A stretch of DNA of 64,000 nucleotides from Staphylotrichum longicolle (GCA_019096155.1 JAHCVI010000002.1:4216001-4280000), one strand, 5' to 3'; positions 42,528 through 53,800 are shown, counted from the stretch's first letter. Notes: generated by a model from the letters alone, not told the origin. Numbers and translations: made by a program.

Positions 42528-44535
42528 CCTGAAGGCTGAGTTGAGGAGTGTTCGTCAAGGCAGTTCTGAGGGGTGCGGTTCGACGAAGAGTCGCGGACGT
42601 GAAAGGAGCGGAGCCTGGTCGAGGACACGAGGAGTCTTATGCTCGAAGACTCGGGCTGCAAGTCTGTGACGAGAGAATGAAGGACGGCGTGGACGCAGGC
42701 GTGGGGAGCTGTTCACACGACAAAAGCCACAGACAAGCCGGGTGGGATGCGACGGGATGGTGGAAGGTGTGAGGAAAGGAGAGGAGAGAGAAAGAGTCAC
42801 ACGTCTCAGAAAATTATGTGGTGAGTCCAAATTCGGCACAGTTCATACACCCGCAGACCCGGCGTGTCTCGCCCCCGGGAACCCCAGACAAGGCAAAATT
42901 TGGATACTTGACTAAGGGGTCCAGGTCCCAGCAGCCGGGCCTCCCTCGCCTGAGTCGCCTCCCAGCAATGACTCGTCTTCATTGTCAATCGCTGTGGGTT
43001 AGTTGGCCCGCTCGGGCTAGGAACCGAGCTCCAGCAATGGACCACCGGAGTCACAGATTCCAGGCCGATGTCGGGTGTGGTGTTGATTGGCCCGCGGCTC
43101 CGGTCTCAGTTCCACTGGACCCATTACCTAAATCGTAAATCGGACTGATAAGAAAGAAGACGCCCTGGCTAATTACTTCGAGGTGTATTTGGGTGCTTTG
43201 GCATCGAGGACACGTGAGGTGTTGCAGCTGTAGGCAGAGGCGCTGTGAGAGGTGCAGAGAAACCCCATGTTTGCTGAGTGGCTTGAGAGGGTGAAAGCGC
43301 AAACCTCAATGCTCCTCGGTTCAGATCCCACTGTTCCATTGTGGGGGCCAGGCCAATCATTGAGGGCCGAGGAGGGGTGCGCGGGGTGAGCCTGTTGAGT
43401 GAAAGCAACGTCCATCAACACCAGTGCATCGAGGCGCATGTCACGGGGCCATGTCGCTGGGAGTTGCTGAGGCTTTCTTGGATGGATCAGCTTGCAGATG
43501 CCACCAGGGGTTGAGCTGTGCTGTGTAAGTAAAGGTACCTAAGGTACACGACCATGTTCCCTGGGCCCCCCTACGTTCCACATCCAACCCATGCAACCGC
43601 ATCTCAACCCCTTCCACGTCCTGTCACTCAAACCTCAAATCAAATTCTCGAAACTCGTGGTGGACAATGGCCCCAATGATCATTTTGATAGAACTCTGTG
43701 TGTCATATCGCTCATCACTATCGGCATCCCCAACTCTGTAGTCGGATACCGTATTCCCGGCAGTAGCACTGTCGCAACTTTAGTCTCTCATGATGTCGTT
43801 TCCTAGTGCTGAATCACTGTTTTATCCTTTACCTTTCCAGAGTATATAGTAACAAAAGTTTCAGAAAAGATAAAAAAGAAGATAGAAGAAAAAAAGAAGA
43901 GAAACCAGAGCTAACACTAAACCGAGTGCTTCCTGTAATTGGCAAAAGGAGCAGTCCACGGCTCACATGGATCTCACTCGATGGAACGTGTCAGGCAGTT
44001 CACGAAACGTGGAGCAGGGGGAGTGTCTAGTCCAGTAACTACCTAAACAAAACGGCAGGAAGATAAGCGTTCAGCCCTGCAACGTGGGACAGTGCCATCA
44101 TACCTCTATCCCTTGCTCGCGGAGTATTCAATCGGTTCCTGTAATCCGGGAGCGGGATGGCCCTGGGGGGGCTTAAGCCGGCCCTTTGTGGTGGGGTACT
44201 CGGCACATTGCCGGGCTAGCACATGCAAATCCCGAGGGGTTCATGCATCCCGCCCGCAGTCGAGGCCCCTTCCTCTGCCCGGCCACCAGTGACCTCACCC
44301 CAACCTCAAACAAGATCCTCCTGCACAGACCGGTGTAGCTGCGCTCTTCCCCCACGACGCCTCGCATTTCCTCGTTGGACTTGCATCGACACATTCTTCT
44401 CATTGCAACCTTCCCCAGAAACCCCGGAAACTGCTCCCGCGTGGGGTTTCCACCTCGGCACAGTTGCGTCCACGCCCCTTCCTTGCTCCATCACAACACG
44501 CCGCGACACACCCACCTTCGAGACTGCATTCAACA
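42528..44535. promoter_or_regulatory. 2-kb divergent region, ASN1 and PEX19 promoters, gene-free
   Basis: No gene is supported. A purine-rich A/G tract lies at about 43858-43910. A palindromic GGTACCTAAGGTAC-like element is at about 43534-43550. The 200 bp before PEX19 are C/T-rich. Confidence 0.45.
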
Positions 44536-45694
44536 ATGTCTTCGATTCCTGCCGACGCCGGCGCAACCAACATTAGTGCAGAGCAGGTTGCGCCGCCTGC
44601 CAAGGCCGAGCCGAAGCACACAGCAACGGTAGAAGATGTGGACGACGTTCCCGACCCGGACGAGGATGACCTCGACGACCTGGATGGCAAGTTGTGGACG
44701 GTACCCATATCTTGAGCGGACGACAGCTAATGGCGGGGCATAGACATGCTCGACGAGTTCTCGGCAGTGAAGCTCGAAGCCAGTAAACCCGAAGCCTCCT
44801 CGGCGCAACCAAAACCAGCCGCCGGTAGCGCCACAGATGAGCCAGTGTTGTCGGACGATGACTTTGCACAGCAGCTCCAGGCCGGCATGGCAGACCTCCT
44901 AGGAGAGCTTGGAGATTCGGTGCGTGTGGTGCCTGAGATCCTACACCACCCTTGCCGACCGCTAACGCTTTCAAAGCCGGAGATGCAGGCGCAGTTTGAG
45001 AGCATATTCAAGGAGCTAGGTGCCGCGGCAACAGCAAACGCGGACCCAGCCACGTCCGCGCCGACGCCATCAGCACCCGCCGGTAGCTCGACAACAGCAG
45101 GCACCGCCGGCGCCGCCGAGGATTCCTTCCAGGAAACAATCCGACGCACGATGGAGCGGATGCAAAACTCAGGGGACCAGGCGACCGCCGCGGCGGCCGC
45201 CGAGGGCTCAGACGACTTCCTGGCAGAGCTCCTCAAGCAGATGCAAGGCGGCGGCGGTCTCGACGGCGAGGGCAACGAGGAGGAGTTCTCCAAGATGCTC
45301 ATGGGCATGATGGAACAGCTCACCAACAAGGAGATCCTCTACGAGCCCATGAAGGAGCTCAACGATAAGTTCCCTGAGTGGCTGGTGAAGAACCGCGAGA
45401 AGACGCCGGCGGACGAGCTCAAGCGTTACGAGGAGCAGCAGACGCTGGTCAAGGAGATCGTGGCCAAGTTCGAGGAATCCACCTACTCGGACGCGAACAC
45501 GGCAGACCGCGAGTACATTGTCGACCGGATGCAGAAGGTGCGTTGCACGTTCGGTCCGAGCTCAGCGTGGGATCGATGGCTAACTCTGATACCAGATGCA
45601 AGCTTCCGGGTCACCCCCAAGCGACCTCGTCGGGGACATGCCGTCTGCCCAAGACGTGCTGAACATGCCAGACGACTCGTGCAATCCCCAATAG
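44536..45694 (+). CDS. PEX19: peroxisomal membrane protein receptor Pex19
   Basis: Pex19 binds newly made peroxisomal membrane proteins in the cytosol and delivers them to Pex3. Exons 44536-44686, 44744-44919, 44977-45537 and 45596-45694 (introns 57, 57, 58 nt) give 328 aa. The acidic N-terminus DVDDVPDPDEDDLDDLDDMLDEF is the Pex3-binding side. The core has FAQQLQAGMADLLGELGDSPEMQ, FQETIRRTMERMQNSG, and the C-terminal bundle FSKMLMGMMEQLTNKEILYEPMKEL, FPEWLVKNREK and YEEQQTLVKEIVAKFE. The last four residues CNPQ form a CaaX box for farnesylation, as in known Pex19. Intron 1 begins GCAAGT rather than GT; no GT donor in the area restores the frame. The gene converges on the 45924 gene. Confidence 0.94.
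44687..44743 (+). other. GC-AG intron of PEX19
   Basis: The donor is G|GCAAGT, the standard context of GC-AG introns; there is a CTAAT-type branch region and a CATAG acceptor. It is the only splice that joins DLDD to MLDEF in frame. Confidence 0.75.
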
Positions 45695-45923
45695 AAGGCC
45701 CGTCTTGCGCGAGACAGGAACACAGCGCTTGCAATTAGTTAGGATACCTTAGCCTGTTTATCAGCTACCCTTGGAACCTGGTACCATACCATAATCCGAT
45801 GCAATAATAACCCGACCAAACGCCCCGTCTACCAGAGTGACGCCACCCCAAACTCCAAACCAACCCAAGCCACCGACATGTACACCACCATTCTCACAGA
45901 GATAGAACAACAACAGTGCCTTA

Positions 45924-46790
45924 TCAAGACATCTCCACATCCTGCTCATGACAGCCTCCCCCTCCCAACCAACCCTGTTGCTCCTGCTCCTGCTCCTGCT
46001 GTTGAATAAAATCCAGCAACAGCCCATCATAGTCCTCATCATCATCCGAGAACTGGTGAGCCTGAGCCCCAGACTCCAACTCCAGCCCCTGGACAAGCGC
46101 ATCCACCTCGGCCGCCTCCTGCTGCGCGATCGCGTCCGCCATCAGCGCGTCCAGGTCCACATCCATGCCCATGCCCATGCCCATTTCTTGCTCGTGTTGT
46201 TGGCGCATCCGCAGCAGCATCATCTCCTCCTCCTCCTGCGCCATCAGGTCCGGGTCAGCCGTCAGGCCGAGGACCTCGCGTTCCTTGGCTTGGTGGCGCT
46301 CGCGGGTCAGGCGGTGGTGTTCGAGTTTGAGGAGCTGTGTTTGTTTTTGTAGAGGTCAATATGGGGTTCAATACATGGCAAAGTAAGAAAGGGTAAAACA
46401 GGCGATGGGGTAGGTGGGGGGGTTGGATGTGTTGGGAGGTGAAGTGAGATATGATATGCGTGGTTTGGGGGGGGGGGGGGTGACAGAAATAGAAACAGAA
46501 ACGAACCTCGTCCTCCCCGCCGCGCATCTCCCACCTCTTGTCGTCCTGCCGCTGCCGGACGTTTTGGAAAAAGAGGCGTCGCCGGCCCTCCTGCGCGTCC
46601 TCGCGCCGCTTGAGCACGGGGTTGGGCGCGGGTTGCGGGATGCGAAGCGGAATTTGCTGTTGCTACTGCTGCTACTGCTGCTGTTTTCGGTGTTGCTGCC
46701 GCTAACGCTGCCGAAAATTGACGGCGCTAGGATCGGCGAGGACTGGTCTCGCGGTGCCAGGGGAACGTGTTCAGGTGGTTTTGATTGCAT
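45924..46790 (-). CDS. conserved fungal protein of unknown function (one-base frame break)
   Basis: No named function is recognised. Exon 1 (46790-46507) starts MQSKPPEHVPLAPRDQSSPI, has a poly-Ser stretch, then KFRFASRNPRP. The frame changes near 46616-46625 in a C run to VLKRREDAQEGRRRLFFQNV and RQRQDDKRWEMRGGEDE. A 172-nt intron (46335-46506), which contains a run of 14 G at 46467-46480, joins to LLKLEHHRLTRERHQAKERE. The end is acidic and Gln/Met-rich (MGMGMGMDVDLDALMADAIA, LLLDFIQQQEQEQEQQGW). The KRREDAQEGRRRLF..WEMRGGEDE block followed by an acidic LDALMADAIAQQEA tail looks like a conserved fungal nuclear-type protein. Spliced length is 695 nt, one short of 232 codons, so one missing base explains the break. 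Confidence 0.62.
46467..46480 (+). repeat. poly-G run (14 nt)
   Basis: It lies inside the intron of the minus-strand gene at 45924-46790. Its length is unreliable in any sequencing method. Confidence 0.7.
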
Positions 46791-47447
46791 GGCGAGAGAG
46801 GCTGAGAGGTGGTTTGTTGGTGGTGGTGGTGTGGCGGGGTGATACTGAGGAGGCTCGGACGGGGGAGGAGGAGAGCGGCGAGGAGAAGGTTGGCCGGTGG
46901 GCTTGGACTTGGCCTGGCCGGCCAAAGCTGAAAGTTGGTGGGGTTTGGGGCATGATGGCGAACATTGTGCTAGTTGAGTTCCGGTACGGGTGTGGGAGCT
47001 GTTACCCTCGGGGCGATGGCGGGCGAGAGTTTGAAATGTGTGCTGAAGTTGGTTATGGCATGTTCGGAGCGATGGTGGACGGCAGACTCGCGGTGGGATC
47101 CTGCTGATTGTCAATGCAGGAGGACGCGCGACTGCGAGACGCGGCACGCTAATGTAGCGCGGTCACGCGCTGCTAGTGCTGTTTAATGGCAACATGGGCG
47201 CACGGGCCAATCACGTAATTACGCGGAACGAGGATCGTAACTTTGAGCTGCGCTAACAGACCAGGTTCATGCTTGGGTTCGGGTTAGGGTCACAGCTCTG
47301 GCTCTCAATCATTGAGTTTCAGTTGCTGCCTGTCTTCACTTTTGTACAGAATCTCTATCGTTAGAGATTACTCAAAACACAGCGGCGCATTAGAGAGCGT
47401 CTGTTCCGGTCTTGACTCGGTTTCTTTTTTGAGAGAGAGAATTCGGG
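46791..47447. promoter_or_regulatory. bidirectional promoter region with a telomere-like decamer
   Basis: 657 bp lie between divergent starts at 46790 (-) and 47448 (+). GGGTTAGGGT occurs at 47281-47290. No gene is supported. Confidence 0.5.
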
Positions 47448-48798
47448 ATGCCGCCAGCAGTGAGTGTCAAGTCTCGCATTTACTCACCCTGATGTCGAAT
47501 CCATGACTGACAGCCAACACAGACACCTGCCTCTTCCCGGTTCCTGATATCAAAACGACCGAGTACCCAGCAGAGTCAGAGCCAAACACCAAATCATCAT
47601 CCACATGCAGGTGGACCACCCCGCTTTCATTCCACTCCACGATTTGCCGCCTCAACACCGAGGCCGTCCGCTACCCAGACAGGGGCGGCCTTTGCTACAC
47701 CAGCGTTAGCCATCAAGCCCCGAGTGTCGAGGAATCGCTCAACCCAGGACATCATTGACGACAGCTCACCGGTCTCCCCGGAAGATGGTTCACCTACGGC
47801 ACCACACACTACATGGAACACGCTTCCCGAACCGATCGAGTTCGACTCCTCGCTAGTTCCCCAATCATCCCCCCCTGAAGGCTTTCACGAGGGACGCTCT
47901 CCCAAACGCAGGCGAATATCCATCGCCTCATCCGAGCCCGAAACAGACCCAGGAGCGAACTCACAACAATCGGAAAAAACCGACTTCGGCTCCCTCCCAG
48001 ACGCGCCAGTCGATCGCATCGCCTCATACTACTCAGACGTCGACGACGAGGACGGTGATGAGTCCGAGATCAACATCCCGCCCAGCGCATCCACCTTCTC
48101 TTCTCCTCAACTCCACCAGCCTTTCCCAACCATCTCACCGCAACGGCAACAACGCTACCCAGAACGAGACGACTCCCACTCGGACCCGGAACCCCACGCC
48201 AAAACTCCCAAGCCCACCACCACCACCACCACCCCCTACACTAAACCATCCTTCCACCCCGCCCCGCGCTTCAAACCACCACCCTCCCCCGAGCCAGCAA
48301 CTTCCCCGCCCACCCGGACGCCTACCTCACCGCAGATATCTTTTCCCCGCAGCGGCGCGGCGCAAAGTATCTTCCCGGCGGCCTCGCCGCAGAGCTGCGC
48401 GACTGGCTGGTCGACGTCAAGGGCGGCGTCGACGGCGAGTGCGAGGTGCGCGCGGCCTCGTCTGTGCTTCGGCTTGGTCCCTCGGCTGGTGCTTCCGTGA
48501 GGGTTGTGGTGGATGAGGCGTCGTGTGGAGGGCCCGGGATGACGTTGGTGTGTGGGAGGCTGGTGGAAGGAACTGGTGGTGCTGGGGCGGGGGGTGGGGA
48601 AGGAGGAGGGGGGCAGGTGAGGGTGATTCTGGCTGGGGAGGGGAATGTTGAAGGGTTGGGCGCGGGAAAGGGAGGGGTAACCGTGGGAGGGTTGTGACTG
48701 GGGCGGTGGTGTCTGTTGTGCCGCCTGCGTGGGATGTTGAGCTTGATAGACTGTGGGCAGTTGCGTACCGGTGGGAGGTGGTGGATGGGATGGGGTGA
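47448..48798 (+). CDS. conserved fungal nuclear-type protein, function unknown (two frame breaks)
   Basis: Function is not recognised. A 12-nt first coding exon (MPPA, 47448-47459) is joined over a 63-nt intron (47460-47522) to TPASSRFLISKRPSTQQSQS. TPRFAASTPRPS, FATPALAIKPRVSRNRSTQD and IIDDSSPVSPED follow, then a basic NLS-like GRSPKRRRIS and long acidic/Pro-rich low-complexity sequence. Near 48302-48315 the frame shifts to HPDAYLTADIFSPQRRGAKY and LPGGLAAELRDWLVDVKGG, VRAASSVLRLGPSAGASVRV and GQVRVILAGEGNVEG. Near 48650-48680 it shifts again to RVVTGAVVSVVPPAWDVELD and LWAVAYRWEV, ending at 48798. The C-terminal part has the alternating hydrophobic pattern of a small beta-barrel. Each shift equals one missing base. 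The disordered N-terminus plus small C-terminal fold suggests a DNA- or chromatin-linked role, which is inference. Confidence 0.65.
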
Positions 48799-49218
48799 TG
48801 GGCGTGGGAGTCGCGGTGCAATTCTGGTAGTTCCACAATGACTTCACAGATGGCTATATTATGGGATCTGTGCTGTTGTCATCTGTAACGCAAACATGGA
48901 ACTCGAGTTGTCCAGTCATGTTTCTAAACCCCTTAATGAGATGCTCAGGGGGTGAATGGGTGAGGAGGCTTGCTGGGATGGATGAAAAAGTGGGCCACAC
49001 AGGGGTGACCTCGCCCGAGTCGATGTCTTGGCGGGTTCTCACTTCTCAGCTCACACCACAACGCCCCATGCTGTGGTCAGCCAATCCACCTGGACTCGAG
49101 TCTGTACTAGAAAATAAGAATCTCGGTCTTCTTTTATCGACTTATGAGAGTCTCAGCATAGTACGCCAGTTCGGCGGCATGCAGGGGTGAAGTCCCCTCC
49201 ACAACAATCTCTATTGAG
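48799..49218. other. short intergenic region before FMT1
   Basis: 420 bp between two plus-strand genes. No gene is supported; it should hold the FMT1 promoter. Confidence 0.4.
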
Positions 49219-50738
49219 ATGCTCCTCACACGACTCGCGCGGTCTTCACTGCGGATACCCATCGGATCAGTCCCATGGCGGCTATCATATAGCACGGCTT
49301 CAAGCAAGTCCGACCCCCTGAGGATCCTTTTCTGCGGCTCAGACCAGTTCAGTTGCACATCTCTGCAAGCCCTGCACGACGAGCAACAACGAAATGGCGA
49401 CCTCATCCAATCCATCGATGTCGTGGTCAGGCCGAGCAAACCTTCAGGGAGAGGACTCAAGGTGTTGAGAGAGGGTACATCATCCAATGGCAACCAACCC
49501 TCTCGGCAACATAATCTGACCACACGACAGTTCCCCTCCGGTCACTAGCAGAGAAGCTCCGGCTTCCCATCCACATTAGGGACACCTTCACAGGCTGGAA
49601 TGTACGTCCAGGCCCTAACGCACCCACTTACACCTTTGATACTAAACCTGTCTTCAGATGCCCAAACCCAACGGCGACCCCATCAACCTCATCATCGCCG
49701 TCTCCTTCGGCCTCTTTGTCCCCCCTCGCCTCATCCACGCCGCCAAATACGGCGGTCTCAACGTCCACCCCTCCCTTCTCCCCGAGTAAGCCCCCTCCGT
49801 CCTCACTCACCTTCCCCCCTCCAATTTTACCCCCCGCTAACCGCCTCCTCACCAGCCTCCGCGGCCCCGCCCCCTTACACCACGCCCTCCTCCACTCCTA
49901 CAACCCCACCGGCGTCACCATCCAGACCCTCTCCCCGCATGCCTTCGACGCCGGCGTGCCCCTCCTGCAGACCCCGCTCCCCGGCATCCCCATCCCCGAG
50001 ACCGCCACCCTCCCGCAGCTGCACGACCTCCTGGCCCCGCTCGGCGCATCCATGCTCGTCACCGCCCTCCGCGAGGGCCTGCACGTGCCCCCGCACCGCC
50101 CCTTCCCGGGCTACCGGCCCCCCGGTTCTTCCGTCAAGGAGGGGGAGGGGGAGGTCTCGCTAAGGCACGCCCCCAAGATCACGCCCGCCGACCGGCAGAT
50201 CCGCTGGCGCACGGCCGGCGGCGCCCAGTCCGTCGCGCGGCAGGCGCGCGTCCTCGGGCCGCTGTGGACGCACCTCACCACCACCACCACCCATACCACC
50301 ACCGCCCACAGTCACAGTAACAACCACGCCAACGTCAACACCAACACTCACAGTAACACAAATCACGTCGAGGACGAGCCAAACTCCACGAAGATGACGA
50401 TGACGCGAGCAATCCTGGCCGATCTGTCGGCCGTGCCGGCCACCACGAACCACGCGGGCGAGGACGAGGTGGCTTCGAAACCTGCGGAAGGGTTTTTGGA
50501 TGGCCGTGTGGCGTGGGTTGAGATGCAGATGGATGGGAAGAAGAAGAACGCGCAGGAGAGGATGCCGGTGGTGCAGACGCGGTTCAAGGTGGATGATAAG
50601 GATGAATCGGTCGTAGTGAGTATGGCGGATGGGTCGCTTTTGAGGGTGGGGAAGATCAAGGTCGAGGGCTCAGACTTTAAGCCCGCGGCCAAGGTTCTTG
50701 AAAGGTATTGCAAAGGGGATTTGATGGGGAGGAGATAA
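49219..50738 (+). CDS. FMT1: mitochondrial methionyl-tRNA formyltransferase
   Basis: It formylates Met-tRNA(i) for mitochondrial translation starts, with 10-formyl-tetrahydrofolate as donor. Exons 49219-49474, 49531-49601, 49658-49785 and 49856-50738 (introns 56, 56, 70 nt) give 445 aa. The N-terminus MLLTRLARSSLRIPIGSV is basic and lacks acids, as for import. The Rossmann start is LRILFCGSDQFSCTSLQAL. The formyltransferase signature is GGLNVHPSLLPDLRGPAPLH, with the catalytic His and SLLP loop, assembled across intron 3. DAGVPLLQTPLPI-type sequence and the C-terminal domain (ITPADRQIRWRTAGGAQSVA) follow. An insertion of about 40 residues (genome 50279-50370) is almost only Thr, His, Asn and Ser and is not part of the normal fold. 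The start ATG at 49219 gives the presequence. It converges on the STF2-like gene. Confidence 0.93.
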
Positions 50739-51063
50739 GACGACTACCGGGTAGTTGTAGGATATGTATGGTTTTCAGGGAGTCAGGAGAATCACGGCAT
50801 TTTGGACGGAAGCATTGTAAGTGTCATTGGGCCTCGTCCGTTGTAGAAATTGAGACTATAGTACAAGTGCGGTATGCTGACCGCGTCATAGCGTGCTCTC
50901 TCTCAAAGCATAAGCACAACGTCGTGTGGTAGTCAGATAGAAGGCATCCCCCGTGCTAGATAGCCCAGCCAGAACGCCCTCCGCCAAGATGATGGATTCC
51001 CGCAAATGCATTTCGCAGGTGACTTGCCTCACTTTCATCAAAAACGCCTCTCCCCTTCACATC
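50739..51063. other. convergent 3' region, FMT1 and STF2-like gene
   Basis: 325 bp with no gene. Confidence 0.4.
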
Positions 51064-51588
51064 TTACATGTCCTTGTGGGACTTGCCCTCGTCGACGCTG
51101 GTCCCGCTCGACGAGCTCTCCATCTTCTCCTCCTCGTCCTCGGGACCCATGTTCTCCTCAAAGACGGGCTCGGGTTCGTTGACCTCAAACTTGGTCTTGA
51201 AGTTCTCTAGGTTGCTCGAGATGCTGCTGCTGTTGGAGCGGCGGCGGGCGTTGGTGAAGTTGAAGTCCTGGTCGACGATCTCGTCGCCAGCGTTACCCCT
51301 GGTGATGATGTGAGCACTGGCGCACTGACTTTGTTAAGTGACGGAAGATGCATGGTCAAAACATACCAGTTGGCCCGGCCGCCGCCGTTCTTCTTGGTCT
51401 TCTTGGGGTCGGCATCGGCAAACCCGTGCTTGCCAAAGTACTTGGGCACCTGCTCATGGGGGCTCACGGTGCCGTCCGCCAGACCGGCGTGGTCCTTGTC
51501 ACCGAACTTGTGGGAGCGAGTCACTGCGGAGGGGCCGATGGTTAGCCGGTGGTGATGTCATACAAACCGGGAGAGCCGGGGACATACT
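51064..51588 (-). CDS. STF2: STF2-like hydrophilin (ATPase-stabilising factor family), start codon split by an intron
   Basis: Stf2-type proteins are small, very hydrophilic and protect yeast during drying; they were first found as factors that stabilise the inhibited F1Fo-ATPase. The spliced frame is A (51588) + TG... (51523-51367) + 51298-51064, giving 131 codons, 130 aa. The first intron (51524-51587, GTATGT..GCAG) falls between A and TG of the start codon. The second (51299-51366) falls inside the Trp codon of RANWGNAGDE. The N-terminal part MTRSHKFGDKDHAG, KYFGKHGFAD, KKNGGGRANWGNAGDEI is the family core. The rest is Ser-rich and acidic (RRRSNSSSISSNLENFKTKF, FEENMGPEDEEEKMESSSG). No in-frame ATG was found in the visible upstream exon. 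The frame before TG has only a GTG codon, so the split start is the best model. Confidence 0.82.
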
Positions 51589-53800
51589 TTTGATGGATTG
51601 TAGCAGATGGGAGAGTAGAAGAGGGTTCGAGTGCGGAAGTTTGGAGCACAGCTGCTGGGTCGCGGTCAGTGTCGTACAGGCGATGCGGGGTTGCTGCTCA
51701 TCTGCTCGGGCGACGAGGGGTTGCGGCCATCGAGCGGGAGGTCTTACCTTTTATCAGTGCAGGCCGTTGATGTCACAGATAGTGCCGAGAATCAGTCGCC
51801 AGCAGCCCGGTTGGTATTGGCAGGTGGTGATATGGTTGTCTGTGATGGATTGGAATGGAAGAAGTCAATGGATGACAGATGGTTGATGGTTTGTTGATGA
51901 GTCTAAACACTTGAGAGGAAATGGTGACGAGGCAAAGGATGGGAGCTCCCGGCCTTTAAAGAGGCATCAGGCCAGCTCCAAGCTCCTCAATGGCTCCCCC
52001 AAGGCCCGCCAATGCCCGCCAATGGCTGCCCACGGGGTGCTCGGGGCCGGCCAGTCACAGCTCGAATTGATCAGGCGAGCAGCTCCAAACGGCAAGAACC
52101 AGGGGGACCGGTGCGGGACACCGTGGTGGGGGAGTCAAGGAGGCGTTGAGGGAAGTCGCGTGATATGGTGTAAGCGGGTAACTGAGTCTGGGCTGACCTT
52201 TCCCCAAGGGCCACACATCGTGTTGCTCCATCTGCATTCCGTGATCTGCACCCTGACGAACATGACGAGCCCTCAAACCGAGCATCTCGAGGTCAAATCA
52301 TCCAATTTACCCATAGTGGGATTTGCCTGTCCTTCCCCTGCCAATTGACGCCCATTGAGCGCCAGATCTGCTTCTGCTGTCTCTTTGTGCTCCCCGATGT
52401 CGACCCTTCTTCGGCTGGCTGGGGGAGACGAGCCGGGGGCCGTGTGACATCAGCTTCTCCACCCAGGTCTCAGGGACTCCTGGTCCGCCCCAGCGCCTGG
52501 TATTTTGCGGGGTAGCGTGACACCATGCTGTTACTGGCTAGCGCCCTCAACCGGCTGGCTCCGGCTGGAATCCGCCGTTGACAGTCGTGCATGAGCTGGA
52601 ATCTTCTGTCATCACGCAGCTGTCCCTGAACTGGTTGGGGGCCTCGGCGGGGTGGTGTTTGCCAGTGTTGCGACGAAGACTCACGGCAGTCACGGAAGTC
52701 ACTTTGGAAAATGGCATCCGCAGACGCGTGGCACTCCGAGTCTCGCCTGTGTCTGGTGCTGGTACGATCAGACCAGCTTCATCCCGGCCCTGCCGGTGGC
52801 TCGATTCATCCAGAACAGGGTCTGTCAGGCAATCCGAAGTGTGACTCCATGACTCAATTGATAGCATGGTTGCTTGGCGCGATTTGTTCGATGCAACCAA
52901 ACAGAAGGGTCCAGTGCATGCAAGTCTAATCATCGCAACTCCGTATCAGTCTTCAGCCCTCTGTGCTTTCGAGTTGCTTGTATCATTTTGCCCTTGATGC
53001 GACAGAGTCAACAATCAATGGCCAAAAACCTTGAATGGCAGCTGGTCCCATTTTGGACGTTCCTCGGCGATGTTCGGCGGAAAAACCACCGAGGAAACGG
53101 CCCATTCGGTCTCGTGTCTTTCAAAACTCAAACCGCCGGCACCTTTTGAGGGCACAATCCGATGAGATTGCTCTGACCTCAAGTCCAGCAATAACTCTTC
53201 ATTGCAGACTAGGAGGACTCGTACACAGCTCAAGCACATGCCTCAGTAAACGAGGGAACGCTCAGCCGACATCGGCAACCACCGTGGTCACTTGATTCTG
53301 GTGACACTGTGGCTTTCAGCTTCACTTGTGGGACCAAACCCTGGGCTGCAGTGGCTCTTGTTCCCCAGCATTGACCTTCACTTGAGTCGCCAGCTAGCGC
53401 ACTTATGTAGAAAACATGCAGTTAATGTATTCAAAAAGTGATTGCTGCTTGCGAACCTCATTCGACTTTGCAATCTTCGTTGCGAGTTTTCTTCAAAACA
53501 TTCCACGAAGGGTCACTCATGGTCCCGCACTGTGATGTATTAGTGGCGAAATAGCGATGCTTGGTAATGCGAGTGATTGGGCCGCCATGCTATCTCCGCT
53601 GTAAAAGTGAGCAACTCCACGGAAATTCTCGCCATTACCAATCTTATCGGCCAAACCGCCCCTCCTTCCAGCAACTTGATAACAACGCGGGCACACGACA
53701 TCAAAGAGATAAACCAGAACACCTTACCGTCCCCCTTTCTCAACAACACTCATTTAGTAAACCTCAAGTCGGCATTCGAACAAACAACCTGCCCGCCAAA
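51589..53800. promoter_or_regulatory. 2.2-kb divergent region, gene-free
   Basis: It lies between the STF2-like and DRE2 starts. The first part (about 51589-51900) is probably the STF2 leader. No gene is supported on either strand. An open frame in phase with DRE2 extends upstream of its ATG but has no conserved content. Confidence 0.45.

Noticed and set aside
43270..43350. tRNA-like boxes (TGGCTTGAGAGG and GGTTCAGATCCC)
   Set aside because: The boxes resemble A and B elements, but I could not pair an acceptor stem or an anticodon arm around them.
47281..47290. Telomere proximity suggested by GGGTTAGGGT
   Set aside because: Only a single decamer, not a tandem array, inside gene-dense DNA; it is kept as a possible regulatory motif instead.
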